From Bacillota bacterium (GTDB lineage: Bacteria; Bacillota; Clostridia; Oscillospirales; Ruminococcaceae): a stretch of DNA of 64,000 nt. Shown in pieces: positions 1 through 8,799 of the stretch. The translations under genes and the position numbers were made by a program. Each line of letters begins with the position of its first letter. Positions within the stretch are counted from its first letter, which is position 1. The notes under the pieces are model-generated. The model saw nothing but the letters and a program-made list of their open reading frames with translations. It had not been told where the DNA came from and searched no databases. The stretch covers positions 109,997 through 173,996 of the forward strand of contig JAEZYS010000017.1 of assembly GCA_023418925.1 (NCBI GenBank). The letters run 5' to 3'.

Positions 1-137
1 GTGTCAATGCTTTTTAACGCCTTAAAGAAAGCTTCTTGAGTGATTTCCTCTGCCCAGACTTCTTCTCTACAAAGAGATAGCACATATTGAAATACAGTAT
101 CATAATATTCTGAATATATATTTTCAAAGTCTTTCAC
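1..137 (-). CDS. ECF-type RNA polymerase sigma factor, N-terminal fragment (cut by window edge)
   Basis: The reverse strand reads a 45-codon open frame that begins at a GTG (135-137) and runs off the left edge. The frame includes FENIYSEYYDTVFQYVLSL followed by AEEITQEAFFKAL. The second motif matches sigma-70 region 2, where ECF sigmas carry A-E-D-x-T-Q-E-x-F. A GAGGTG Shine-Dalgarno sequence at 144-149 sits six bases from the GTG and fixes the start. The gene lies on the same strand as the CHAP protein upstream of it and may belong to the same mobile element. The target promoters and any anti-sigma factor lie outside the window. The family call rests on a short but characteristic motif. Confidence 0.72.
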   Translation of the reverse strand, partial: MKDFENIYSEYYDTVFQYVLSLCREEVWAEEITQEAFFKALKSID

Positions 138-267
138 TCAAGCACCTCGCTTTCCTACATATTTTCTATAAGACAAAGCAAAACTCAATATGTTACAATA
201 AATTTCGATAAAATTATCTAATAATTATTACTCTAAAACACGAACAGTGATTTAATCATTACTTTAT

Positions 268-276
268 ATTATAGCA
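268..276 (-). promoter_or_regulatory. Extended -10 promoter for the ECF sigma gene
   Basis: On the reverse strand the sequence is TGCTATAAT, a TG-N-TATAAT extended -10 element. No good -35 hexamer is present. It would give a leader of about 125 nt before the GTG start. The rest of 138-319 is AT-rich with no other feature seen. Confidence 0.45.
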
Positions 277-319
277 TAAATTTGTTACTTTTTCTACTAT
301 CTATGTAATAATAAAAAAA

Positions 320-344
320 GAAGCCGCCCACAAGGGGCGACTTC
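320..344 (-). terminator. Intrinsic terminator of the CHAP gene
   Basis: On the reverse strand a GC-rich hairpin (arms GAAGTCGCCCC and GGGCGGCTTC) is followed by a run of seven T. It starts a few bases after the CHAP stop codon. Confidence 0.8.
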
Positions 345-350
345 TCGTGT

Positions 351-2144
351 TTAATATTGCAGAACTCCATAGCCAAGTATCTCGTAGTGACCGACAGAGT
401 ATTGATTTATTCTAACGCTATCTCCTGAGTTACCTTCGACCGTGTAAACGATACCGTTCTCGACTTTCTGAACGATACCCGTATGGTCGGATAGACCGTC
501 TTGCGGTCCTGACGAGCCATTGGGAGAGTCCCAATCAAAGAAGATAATCATTCCGGCGACAGGCTCAGCAGAGCCGTCTACCCATTGACCTCTATCTTTG
601 AACCATTGCACACCGTTTACACAGCCTGCATATTTCGGGATAACGCCCGTGTCGATATATCCGCACTCATTGGCACACCAAGACACAAAGCAGGCACACC
701 ATTCAACCCTTGAGCCGAAACCGTACCAACTCCAATAAGGATCTCCGCCGACATTACCTATCTGTGTGAGAGCTACCGTTACGATTTGGTAATCGGAATA
801 GTTGATACCGTAAAGAGCAGCCGCCCAAAGCGAATTGTTTTCTGGTTTTAGCAGTTCTGTCAGGTAGTCTTTCTGCTCCTGATTAAAGCCGTATTGCGAA
901 GCCATTTCATCAACGGTCTTGTGTGCAACCGTGATATACAGATAGGTTCTTGTTACAGTCGTTTCCGTCTGTACGATATTTCCGTTCCCGTCATCGGTTT
1001 CGGTTATCACGGTTTCCGACACACTCTCTGTTCGGGAACTGATTTCATTCATTTCCCAAAACAAGTCTTTGAGCAGTTGCTTCTTGTTATCGTCCATTGT
1101 AGCAACCTCTTGAGGGTTGTCAGGATCGGTGTTTGTCTTAACCGCATACACGGCAAGAACATCTTTCCAAACTGCACGACTACCACTCATTTCAAGCACA
1201 TCGTAAGTCGTTCCGTTCCTGATCTCCAAGAGTTTATTGTCGTATTCGGTATTGATTTCCTGAACGGCAGTCTGCATAGTCTGTCCCGTTCCTGAGTCCT
1301 CTCCTGAGAAGAAGATACCAAACACCGAGCATAGAATAAGGGCGATAAGACAAATGACAATGATAATAACAACGGCAACCCAACCGCCTGCAGCAATCGC
1401 CGCTACAAGTCCTTTGACTGCGGCTATAATTGCTTTTACGACTGCAACGGTTGCCTTTGCAATCCACTTTGCCGCAACGACTGCGGCTTTGGCGGCCGCT
1501 TTAGCTGCCTGCGCCGCTGCTCTTGCGGCTTTGGCACTTGCTTGAGCCGCTTTTTGTGCAGTCTTAGCAGCTTGCTGAGAAGTCTTAATTGCCGTCTTTG
1601 CGGTACGCTCTGCGGTCTTGACAGTCTTTCCGGTTGTTTTAACTGTACCTTTGCCGACTGTCTTGACCGTTTTCTTTCCCGCCGAAGTTACTGACTGCTT
1701 TACAGTCTTTGTAGTGGCTTTCTCGGCGGTTTTTACGGTTTTAGAACCCGTTTGCCTTGCCGTCTGTTCGGTGGCTTTCTCGGCAGTTTTAGCCGCCTTG
1801 TCGCCAACTTTTTCAGCCTGCTTCTCAAGAGCCTTTTCAGCTCGTTTCTCATTGAAACGGTCTATGCCGTCTTTTGCTTTGTGAATATTATCCTTTGTGG
1901 TTTCCAAACCTTTCCGACCTGCTTTGTCGAATTGGTGGATACCTTCGTGAACTGTGGCATCAACACCACGCTCAAACTTATCGGAAGCATATTCATCAGC
2001 AGAGTTCTCGGTAGCATAGGTGCTGTGTTCGGCTCTCTCTTTGGTAGAGATATACGCCTGCTTCATTCGCTCTCCGGCAACGGCGGCTTTATCTATGGTC
2101 TTGATAGAACCCTTGACTACATCTCTTGTTTTAATATCTGCCAT
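351..2144 (-). CDS. Membrane-anchored CHAP-domain peptidoglycan hydrolase of a conjugative element
   Basis: A 597-residue protein in three parts. Residues 1 to about 90 are charged and helical. Residues about 95-235 form a long Lys/Ala/Thr-rich region with repeated KTAEKA, KTVK and AAK patterns, probably extended helix or coiled coil. A hydrophobic segment near residues 255-280 should cross the membrane, and the C-terminal half lies outside. The last 140 residues are a CHAP domain: the Cys is in EWCACFVSWCA, the His in SDHTG, and the Asn/Glu in VEGNSGD. Enzymes of this layout in Firmicute conjugative elements locally open peptidoglycan for the transfer apparatus. An AGGAGGT sequence precedes the ATG. 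The region is richer in GC than the neighbouring chromosome, which fits acquisition by transfer. The exact mobile-element family is not determined. Confidence 0.82.
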   Translation of the reverse strand: MADIKTRDVVKGSIKTIDKAAVAGERMKQAYISTKERAEHSTYATENSADEYASDKFERGVDATVHEGIHQFDKAGRKGLETTKDNIHKAKDGIDRFNEKRAEKALEKQAEKVGDKAAKTAEKATEQTARQTGSKTVKTAEKATTKTVKQSVTSAGKKTVKTVGKGTVKTTGKTVKTAERTAKTAIKTSQQAAKTAQKAAQASAKAARAAAQAAKAAAKAAVVAAKWIAKATVAVVKAIIAAVKGLVAAIAAGGWVAVVIIIVICLIALILCSVFGIFFSGEDSGTGQTMQTAVQEINTEYDNKLLEIRNGTTYDVLEMSGSRAVWKDVLAVYAVKTNTDPDNPQEVATMDDNKKQLLKDLFWEMNEISSRTESVSETVITETDDGNGNIVQTETTVTRTYLYITVAHKTVDEMASQYGFNQEQKDYLTELLKPENNSLWAAALYGINYSDYQIVTVALTQIGNVGGDPYWSWYGFGSRVEWCACFVSWCANECGYIDTGVIPKYAGCVNGVQWFKDRGQWVDGSAEPVAGMIIFFDWDSPNGSSGPQDGLSDHTGIVQKVENGIVYTVEGNSGDSVRINQYSVGHYEILGYGVLQY

Positions 2145-2176
2145 TGTAAACCTCCTTTCCTGAGAAGTGAAAAGGC

Positions 2177-2515
2177 TTAGTCAATAACTCTTTTCGCAAC
2201 CAAAACAAGCCGACCGTTTGTGTTTGAATATTCGCAAGTGGAAAGAGTGATGAGCTTGTCGCTGTATTCAGCAGATACGCCCGTATCATAGAGTGCCTTT
2301 TCTTTGCACTTGGCGATATACTCGTCAAACTGTTCCGGTGTTTCTGCATCAGCGAACTGATAGTACCTGAACTCACTTGCAGAATCCGTGTAAACTACAG
2401 TCTTGAAAACGGCTACAACCTCATAGGTCTGCTTTTCGTAAAGCGTGTTAAAGCTGAAGGTCTTATGTTCCTCCCAAAAGTCCTTTTTCTTGAACTTCTC
2501 AAGGTCAGAAAACAT
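2177..2515 (-). pseudogene. Class B sortase, C-terminal half only
   Basis: The 112-residue frame matches the C-terminal half of class B sortases. It contains the catalytic cysteine in TLSTCEY and the catalytic arginine in GRLVLVAKR, preceded by a FKKKDFWEEHK-like strand. Class B sortases are roughly 200-250 residues long. Here the N-terminal signal anchor and the catalytic-histidine half are absent, and no matching sequence appears in the other frames immediately upstream (2516-2700). The fragment keeps a possible GGTGAG ribosome site 11 bases before its ATG, so it could be translated, but it should not be active. It sits directly upstream of the CHAP gene, the usual company of sortases in conjugative elements. 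I read it as the product of a deletion. Confidence 0.68.
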
Positions 2516-2532
2516 ATCATAGGAATCTCACC

Positions 2533-2664
2533 TCAGCCGGGTACTCCGCCTGCTCCGTAGAGAAGTATCATTATCATTCTGACTGTCATCGCCATATCAG
2601 GGGCAACCTGATATTTATAACGGGGATTCTCGCTCGTCCCTTTCGGAAGTCTTGGCGTACCCAT
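2533..2664 (-). CDS. Small ORF of unknown function next to the sortase fragment
   Basis: A 43-residue frame (MGTPRLPKGTSENP at the N-terminus, a Met-rich hydrophobic stretch, then YGAGGVPG) ends 18 bases before the start of the sortase fragment. The ATG has no convincing ribosome site, and the frame extends only a few codons upstream to a stop. It may be the 5' remnant of a gene whose deletion also truncated the sortase. I do not recognise the family. Confidence 0.3.
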   Translation of the reverse strand: MGTPRLPKGTSENPRYKYQVAPDMAMTVRMIMILLYGAGGVPG

Positions 2665-2709
2665 TAAGGTAGCTAATCATCAGAAATAAAGTCCTGAATG
2701 TTTGGATAT

Positions 2710-2776
2710 TTAGTTTTCAAGGAACGTGAAGAAGTGTTCCTAAACGGAGTCAGGAATTAACCCCTTCACTAATTCC
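2710..2776 (-). other. Two adjacent hairpins in the mobile-element intergenic region
   Basis: Between the two small ORFs lies a stem with arms GGAAC/GTTCC (about 2718-2741), and next to it one with arms GGAATTA/TAATTCC (about 2752-2776). Neither is followed by a T run, so they look like a structured leader rather than a terminator. The remainder of 2665-2840 shows nothing else. Confidence 0.3.
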
Positions 2777-2843
2777 CACTGAGAGAGGTCAAATGCACAC
2801 CCTAATTCTGAAAAAAAATAAAAAAATTTTTGAAAACAAAAAA

Positions 2844-2875
2844 AGCCGCCTATTCCAAATTAGGAATAAGCGGCT
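2844..2875 (-). terminator. Intrinsic terminator after the 59-residue ORF
   Basis: On the reverse strand the arms AGCCGC-TTATTCC and GGAATA-GGCGGCT form a stem followed by seven T. It starts about 18 bases after the stop at 2893. Confidence 0.78.
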
Positions 2876-2892
2876 ATATGTACCGATTTACT

Positions 2893-3072
2893 TTATACAA
2901 TTTTAACCTTAAATAACTTAGTACGTGCTTTCATCAACTTGCAAATAACTTCATCAATACCATCTGTGAACTTTCCCTGATGTGTCAGTTTATTCTTCTT
3001 AATCAAAAGGGAAGATAGGATTTCACTGCGTTCCTGATCAGTCAAATTGATATAATACTTTTGCTTTTTCAA
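2893..3072 (-). CDS. Small basic protein, probably mobile-element associated
   Basis: A 59-residue frame begins with TTG (3070-3072). A GTGAGG ribosome site lies a few bases upstream. The only nearby ATG (in AGAATGAAAG) is in a frame that stops after seven codons. The product starts MKKQKYYINLTDQERSEIL and contains HQGKFTDGIDEVICKL. It is helical and Lys-rich, with no membrane segment. The INLTDQER opening and TDGIDE core resemble small conserved ORFs carried by Clostridial conjugative elements, but I cannot assign a function. It has its own terminator, which supports real expression. Confidence 0.55.
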   Translation of the reverse strand: MKKQKYYINLTDQERSEILSSLLIKKNKLTHQGKFTDGIDEVICKLMKARTKLFKVKIV

Positions 3073-3149
3073 ACTGAACGCCTCACTTTCATTCTTATTA
3101 TATAATAGGTATGAAAAAGGTACAAAGGTGCAAAATGGGCATAAAAAAA

Positions 3150-3183
3150 GCAGGCATACTACTTTTTACAGTAATATGCCTGC
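3150..3183 (-). terminator. Intrinsic terminator of ppdK
   Basis: On the reverse strand GCAGGCATA pairs with TATGCCTGC, with an inner TACT/AGTA pairing, and is followed by seven T. It lies about 125 bases after the ppdK stop. The stretch 3184-3306 holds no gene. Confidence 0.85.
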
Positions 3184-3306
3184 TAATTGTTTTAGATAAA
3201 GACTTCAACAGTTAAATCTTCCCACTGTTTTGCACGAAGATATTGGTCTGTTGATTTTCTGTACGCTTCTGCTTGGTCGAAATTAACCTTAAAACTGAAG
3301 TACAGA

Positions 3307-5940
3307 TTAGTCCTCCCCATATTTGATAGCAGCCTGTGCAGCAGCAAGACGAGCGATTGGAACTCTGAATGGTGAGCATGAAACGTATGTGAGGCCGAGC
3401 TTATGGCAGAACTCAACAGATGTTGGGTCACCACCGTGTTCGCCACAGATACCAACGTGCATGTCAGGGCGTGTAGCCTTACCTAACTTAATAGCCATTT
3501 CCATAAGCTTGCCAACACCAGTCTGGTCAAGTCTAGCAAATGGATCGTTCTCGAAGATCTTAACGTCATAGTATGAGTTAAGGAACTTGCTTGAGTCATC
3601 TCTTGAGAAGCCGTATGTCATCTGTGTAAGGTCATTTGTACCAAAGCAGAAGAATTCAGCTTCCTTAGCGATTTCATCAGCTGTAAGAGCAGCTCTTGGA
3701 ATTTCAATCATTGTACCAACTTCATACTTGAGGTCAGAACCTGCAGCCTTGATAACTTCATCAGCAGCAGCAACAACAACACTCTTAACGTACTTGAGTT
3801 CATTGATTTCACATACGAGTGGAATCATGATTTCAGGAACGATTGTCCAGTCTGGATGAGCCTTCTTAACATTTATAGCAGCCTTGATAATAGCCTTAGT
3901 CTGCATCTTTGCAATTTCAGGATATGTTACAGCAAGACGGCATCCACGGTGACCCATCATTGGGTTAAATTCGTGGAGTGAAGCTATAAGAGCCTTGATA
4001 GATTCAACTGACTTGCCCTGTGTCTTAGCAAGAGCTTCTATGTCATCTTCTTCTGTAGGAACGAATTCATGGAGAGGTGGGTCAAGGAATCTGATTGTTA
4101 CAGGGCATCCTTCAAGTGCTTCATAAAGCTTTTCAAAGTCTGACTGCTGCATTGGTTCAATCTTGTCAAGAGCAGCTTCTCTTGCTTCAACTGTATCAGA
4201 ACAGATCATTTCACGGAAAGCAGCAATTCTTGATGGTTCAAAGAACATGTGCTCTGTACGGCAAAGACCGATACCTTCTGCACCGAGTTCACGAGCCTTC
4301 TTAGCATCAGAAGGTGTATCAGCATTTGTTCTAACCTTAAGAACTCTGAACTTGTCAGCCCATCCCATGATTCTTCCAAATTCACCAGCGATTGTAGCAT
4401 CAACTGTTGGGATGATACCATCGTAGATTTTACCTGTTGAACCATCGATTGAGATGAAGTCGCCTTCCTTGAATGTCTTACCGTTAAGTGTGAACTTCTT
4501 GTTAGCTTCATCCATGTTGATTTCTGAGCAGCCAGATACACAACATGTACCCATTCCACGAGCAACAACAGCAGCGTGAGATGTCATACCGCCACGAACT
4601 GTGAGGATACCCTGAGCAGCCTTCATACCTGTGATATCTTCAGGTGATGTTTCAAGACGAACAAGAACAACCTTTTCGCCCTTTGCCTTCCAAGCTTCTG
4701 CATCGTCAGCAGTAAATACAATCTTACCGCAAGCAGCTCCAGGTGAAGCACCAAGTCCCTTGCCAACAGGAGTTGTAGCCTTAATAGCCTTAGCATCAAA
4801 CTGTGGGTGGAGAAGTGTATCAAGGTTTCTTGGGTCGATCATAAGAACAGCTTCTTCTTCTGTTCTCATACCTTCATCAACGAGGTCACATGCAATCTTG
4901 AGAGCAGCCTGAGCGGTTCTCTTACCGTTTCTTGTCTGGAGCATATATAGCTTCTTGTTTTCAACAGTAAATTCCATATCCTGCATGTCTCTGTAGTGAT
5001 CTTCAAGAGTCTTGCAAACTTTCTGGAACTGTTCAAATGCGTCTGGGAACATTTCAGCCATTTGAGAGATTGGCATTGGAGTTCTTACACCAGCAACAAC
5101 GTCTTCACCCTGAGCATTGTTGAGGAATTCACCCATGAGCTTCTTTTCGCCAGTAGCAGGGTCACGAGTAAATGCAACACCTGTGCCGCAATCATCGCCC
5201 ATGTTACCGAATGCCATCATCTGTACGTTTACAGCAGTACCCCATGAGTAAGGGATATCGTTATCACGGCGGTAAACGTTAGCTCTTGGGTTATCCCATG
5301 AACGGAATACAGCCTTTATAGCACCCATGAGCTGTTCAACCGGATCAGTAGGGAAGTCCTGTCCGATCTTGGACTTGTATTCAGCCTTGAACTGTTCAGC
5401 AAGAAGCTTAAGGTCATCAGCTGTAAGATCAAGGTCCTCAGTAACGCCCTTGTTCTTCTTCATTTCATCAATGAGTTCTTCAAAGAACTTCTTACCAACT
5501 TCCATAACTACATCAGAATACATCTGAATAAATCTTCTGTAGCAGTCATATGCCCATCTTGCATTTCCTGATTTCTTAACCATTGTTTCAACTACTTCTT
5601 CATTAAGACCAAGGTTAAGAATTGTATCCATCATACCAGGCATTGAAGCTCTTGCACCTGAACGAACAGATACGAGAAGAGGGTTTTCATGATCACCAAA
5701 CTTTTTGCCAGTGATTTCTTCCATCTTCTTAATATTTTCCATTATCTGGTTCTGAATTTCATCGTTAATTTTCTTTCCGTCCTCATAGTACTGTGTACAT
5801 GCTTCTGTACTAATAGTGAAGCCCTGAGGAACAGGAAGTCCAAGCTTTGTCATCTCAGCAAGGTTTGCACCTTTACCACCGAGAAGCTCTTTCATTCCAG
5901 CGTCGCCTTCGCTAAACAAATAAACCCATTTTCTGCTCAT
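3307..5940 (-). CDS. ppdK: Pyruvate, phosphate dikinase
   Basis: Interconverts pyruvate, ATP and phosphate with PEP, AMP and pyrophosphate in the cytosol. In rumen and gut Clostridia this enzyme often works in the glycolytic direction and saves ATP through pyrophosphate. The 877-residue length fits the family (about 875). The N-terminal ATP-grasp part contains LLGGKGANLAEM. The swivelling phosphohistidine domain has GGMTSHAAVVARGMG, where His is phosphorylated. The C-terminal PEP/pyruvate barrel ends with GICGEHGGDP, which carries the catalytic Cys. I chose the ATG at 5938-5940 because GGAGGT lies nine bases upstream and MSRKWVYLFSEGD is the normal family N-terminus. An in-frame ATG 21 codons further upstream (6003) lacks a good site. 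The gene is monocistronic with its own promoter and terminator. Confidence 0.97.
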   Translation of the reverse strand: MSRKWVYLFSEGDAGMKELLGGKGANLAEMTKLGLPVPQGFTISTEACTQYYEDGKKINDEIQNQIMENIKKMEEITGKKFGDHENPLLVSVRSGARASMPGMMDTILNLGLNEEVVETMVKKSGNARWAYDCYRRFIQMYSDVVMEVGKKFFEELIDEMKKNKGVTEDLDLTADDLKLLAEQFKAEYKSKIGQDFPTDPVEQLMGAIKAVFRSWDNPRANVYRRDNDIPYSWGTAVNVQMMAFGNMGDDCGTGVAFTRDPATGEKKLMGEFLNNAQGEDVVAGVRTPMPISQMAEMFPDAFEQFQKVCKTLEDHYRDMQDMEFTVENKKLYMLQTRNGKRTAQAALKIACDLVDEGMRTEEEAVLMIDPRNLDTLLHPQFDAKAIKATTPVGKGLGASPGAACGKIVFTADDAEAWKAKGEKVVLVRLETSPEDITGMKAAQGILTVRGGMTSHAAVVARGMGTCCVSGCSEINMDEANKKFTLNGKTFKEGDFISIDGSTGKIYDGIIPTVDATIAGEFGRIMGWADKFRVLKVRTNADTPSDAKKARELGAEGIGLCRTEHMFFEPSRIAAFREMICSDTVEAREAALDKIEPMQQSDFEKLYEALEGCPVTIRFLDPPLHEFVPTEEDDIEALAKTQGKSVESIKALIASLHEFNPMMGHRGCRLAVTYPEIAKMQTKAIIKAAINVKKAHPDWTIVPEIMIPLVCEINELKYVKSVVVAAADEVIKAAGSDLKYEVGTMIEIPRAALTADEIAKEAEFFCFGTNDLTQMTYGFSRDDSSKFLNSYYDVKIFENDPFARLDQTGVGKLMEMAIKLGKATRPDMHVGICGEHGGDPTSVEFCHKLGLTYVSCSPFRVPIARLAAAQAAIKYGED

Positions 5941-6021
5941 TGGTTCTTTACCTCCAAAATTTTTTGTTTCCGCTTCTGAAGCGTAGTAATCTATGTTTTT
6001 CATTTATGCGGACATGGTTAT

Positions 6022-6050
6022 ATTATATCAGAAAAACATGCATATTTCCA
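6022..6050 (-). promoter_or_regulatory. Promoter of ppdK
   Basis: On the reverse strand TGGAAA (6045-6050), a 17-bp spacer and a perfect TATAAT (6022-6027) lie about 80 bases upstream of the chosen start. The remaining divergent gap, 6051-6383, is AT-rich with no gene I can support. Confidence 0.55.
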
Positions 6051-6383
6051 TACTGTAAGTATATAGAATATGTGCCAAATTTTTAGTTACTTTTGTACAA
6101 AAAACCAAGTAATACTTTGTTGAAGCCTTTTATGCTTGAAATTTGAAAAAAAATGTGTAATACTATAACTGTATTTTAAAAATGATAATTAATTTTTTAA
6201 CAATTTCCGTAAGTCATATGTATTAGTATATACTAATTATTGCGGTTTAAACATAATATTTCAACAAGCTGATTAATTTGTCAGTCATACATTCAGCTCG
6301 AGTGACTTTATGAAAGAAGATAGAGTAGTATTCTCAAATTCACAACTCGGACTGTTTGAACCGTACCTTTTGGGGGCTTTCTT

Positions 6384-7205
6384 ATGCTTGGTGCTATTTT
6401 TATAATTATCGGATGGTTCATAATGAGATGTCTGATAGTTTTAATAAACAACTATAAATATGATTTCGACACGGATTTGCTGAAATTATATTTCAAATAT
6501 GACAAGCAGACAAGATGTGATATCAGATCACGTCTTAACACTTATCTTAAAAGCGGTGCAAGCGGCCGAACATTTTTATTAGATTCAGTTGTTTCATTAC
6601 TTGGTTATCTGGTTAGTGTTCTGATAACAAGAATTTTACCGATTATCTCATCGGTAATGGATATTGGATATCTAATTTTTTCTCTGGGATGCTTTCTTTT
6701 GGGAGGAACATTGGTATATTTAATCAATGCTTTCTGTCAGGAAATAATGGTTGAGGAAGACAAACGAAATCCGATTGCACAACTGGCTAACAAGCCGTAC
6801 AAACCACGTTTTGCAAACAAATCAAAACCTGTGCAAACTGCTTCGGCTATTCAGCAGAATGTTCCAAACTTCCTTACACCTCCTGTTGTTCAGAATACAA
6901 TGGATAATCTGACACTTCAGAGCCATGAAATGCCCTCAATAGAATCCAGGAAGGTTGATCTCACAAAGCATGATGTTGATCTGAACAAGCGTGGAATAAT
7001 GTACAGCGGGCAGAATTACATGCTTGAACCATTTGTGGACTTTGAAAATGCGCATCCCTCAGGTGTCAGCCATTCAGAAAAGATTGAAAGAGGTATATCG
7101 CTTCACCTTCCGGAAAATAAACCTGAACCTGAGTATGAGTATCTGCACAGCAAACTGCATCAGGATATTGAAAACGACAAGAGAAACCACATATCACAAT
7201 TATAA
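6384..7205 (+). CDS. Membrane protein of unknown function with long cytosolic tail
   Basis: A 273-residue protein. A hydrophobic segment at residues 1-22 and two closely spaced ones near 67-90 and 94-118 suggest three membrane passes. The remaining 150 residues are polar, rich in Pro/Gln/Asn in the middle (PKRFANKSKPVQ-like) and charged at the end. A GGGGG run seven bases before the ATG may be the ribosome site. It lies about 125 bases upstream of glmU on the same strand and could share its transcript. I do not recognise a family. The skewed composition of the tail suggests a flexible region. Confidence 0.7.
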   Translation: MLGAIFIIIGWFIMRCLIVLINNYKYDFDTDLLKLYFKYDKQTRCDIRSRLNTYLKSGASGRTFLLDSVVSLLGYLVSVLITRILPIISSVMDIGYLIFSLGCFLLGGTLVYLINAFCQEIMVEEDKRNPIAQLANKPYKPRFANKSKPVQTASAIQQNVPNFLTPPVVQNTMDNLTLQSHEMPSIESRKVDLTKHDVDLNKRGIMYSGQNYMLEPFVDFENAHPSGVSHSEKIERGISLHLPENKPEPEYEYLHSKLHQDIENDKRNHISQL

Positions 7206-7331
7206 ATATGATTTCATATTAATTAATCAGCACATTTATACTAGAAATTCTGCGTATACTGTGATAAACTGATATATGGACTTTGTAAAATATAAAATTA
7301 TACATAAATTGATTAATGGGAGTTATAGATA

Positions 7332-8714
7332 ATGATTAATAATTGTGCCGTAGTTCTTGCAGGAGGACAGGGAAAAAGAATGAAATCCGATTTACCTAAG
7401 CCTATGTTTGAGGTGCTTGACGAGCCAATGCTTGAATGGGTTCTTACAGCCTGCGAGGATTCAGAAATAAATGATATTTGCGTGGTAACTGGCTTTAACA
7501 ATGAAGTAATTGAGAATTATATCGGAAGCCGCTGTGCTACAGTTCTCCAGCCACAGAGAAAGGGCACGGGTCATGCAGTTATGATGGCAATTGACTGGAT
7601 GAAGGAACGTGTTGGCGGAAATGTTCTTATACTTAACGGTGACGCTCCGTTTATTGATAAGGATACTATTAAAAGGTCGCTTGAAAAGCATATAGCTGAA
7701 GATAATGCTGTTACTGTCATTACAGCAGAACTTGACAATCCTTATGGTTACGGTAGAATTGTCCGTTCGGGCAAGGGTGTCAGCGGAATTGTTGAGGAAA
7801 AAGATGCTACAAACGACCAAAAATCAATAAGAGAAATCAACTCAGGAGCATATTGGTTCAAGGTTGAAAGCCTTATCTATGCGCTCGGACAGATAACCCC
7901 TAATAACTGTCAGGGTGAATACTATCTTACAGATTCAGTATACATACTGGTATCTGCGGGTTTTCGTGCAGATGCATATATTTCTTCAAATCCTAATGTT
8001 GTTTTAGGTGCAAATGACAGAAAAGGTCTTTTGCAGTTGAATAATGTCGCAAGATTAGATATAATAGAAAAGCAACTGGAAAATGGAGTAGAATTTGTCT
8101 GCACAGACGGCGTTTCTATCGGAAGAAATGTTCATATCGGTGCAGGCACACGTATTCTGCAGGGTACTATAATAAAAGGACAGACAGCAATAGGTGAAAA
8201 CTGCATTATAGGACCTAACTGCATAATCGAAAATTGCGCTGTAGGAAACGGTGTAAAGCTTAATTCTGTTCAAGCATATAACTCCGTAATTGAGGAAAAT
8301 GCTAAAATCGGACCATTTGTTCATATACGTCCTGATTCACATATCAAGGCAGGAGTAAAGATCGGCGACTTTGTTGAAATAAAGAATTCTGTAGTCGGTG
8401 AGAAAACTGCTGTAGCTCACCTCACATATATCGGTGACAGTGATGTTGGCTCAAATGTAAACTTTGGTTGTGGAGTTGTTACTGTAAACTACAACGGTGC
8501 AAAGAAGTTCAGAACAGTTATTGAAGATAATGCATTCATCGGATGCAATACAAACCTTATAGCTCCTGTTAGAGTCGGAAAGGGGGCATATACTGCGGCA
8601 GGAACAACAGTTATAAAGGATGTTCCTGACGGAGCTCTTGCTATTGAGAGGGCAGAATATGTCATTAAAGAAGGTTTCGGCGATCGTAGATTGAAAAGCA
8701 GGAACCAGAAGTAA
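7332..8714 (+). CDS. glmU: Bifunctional UDP-N-acetylglucosamine pyrophosphorylase / glucosamine-1-phosphate N-acetyltransferase
   Basis: Makes UDP-GlcNAc in two cytosolic steps: acetylation of glucosamine 1-phosphate, then uridylylation. This is the precursor for peptidoglycan and teichoic acids. The N-terminal half has the nucleotidyltransferase signature LAGGQGKRMKSDLPKP at residues 9-24, and LNGDAPF supplies the metal-binding Asp. The C-terminal half is a left-handed beta helix of hexapeptide repeats (IGRNVHIGAGTRI onward) ending with the acetyltransferase region GCGVVTVNYNG and FIGCNTNLIAPV. The length of 460 is normal. The start follows GGGAG by ten bases. It is the first recognisable gene of a glmU-prs-pth-mfd series, an order common in Firmicutes. 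Confidence 0.97.
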   Translation: MINNCAVVLAGGQGKRMKSDLPKPMFEVLDEPMLEWVLTACEDSEINDICVVTGFNNEVIENYIGSRCATVLQPQRKGTGHAVMMAIDWMKERVGGNVLILNGDAPFIDKDTIKRSLEKHIAEDNAVTVITAELDNPYGYGRIVRSGKGVSGIVEEKDATNDQKSIREINSGAYWFKVESLIYALGQITPNNCQGEYYLTDSVYILVSAGFRADAYISSNPNVVLGANDRKGLLQLNNVARLDIIEKQLENGVEFVCTDGVSIGRNVHIGAGTRILQGTIIKGQTAIGENCIIGPNCIIENCAVGNGVKLNSVQAYNSVIEENAKIGPFVHIRPDSHIKAGVKIGDFVEIKNSVVGEKTAVAHLTYIGDSDVGSNVNFGCGVVTVNYNGAKKFRTVIEDNAFIGCNTNLIAPVRVGKGAYTAAGTTVIKDVPDGALAIERAEYVIKEGFGDRRLKSRNQK

Positions 8715-8799
8715 TTTAATGGGACGCCGGATGAATGGAATTTAACCTGTGTTCCTTTAACAAATTATAAATCAATAATTAAACAAAGGGGATTTTCAA

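Noticed and set aside
894..1884. Several plus-strand ORFs across the CHAP gene
   Set aside because: They are antisense to the Ala/Lys/Thr-rich coding region, whose composition produces long open frames on the other strand.
6310..6405. 31-codon ORF (MKEDRVVFSNSQLG...) overlapping the 6384 gene
   Set aside because: Weak ribosome site and overlap in another frame. It could be a leader peptide or the result of a frameshift, but neither is supported.
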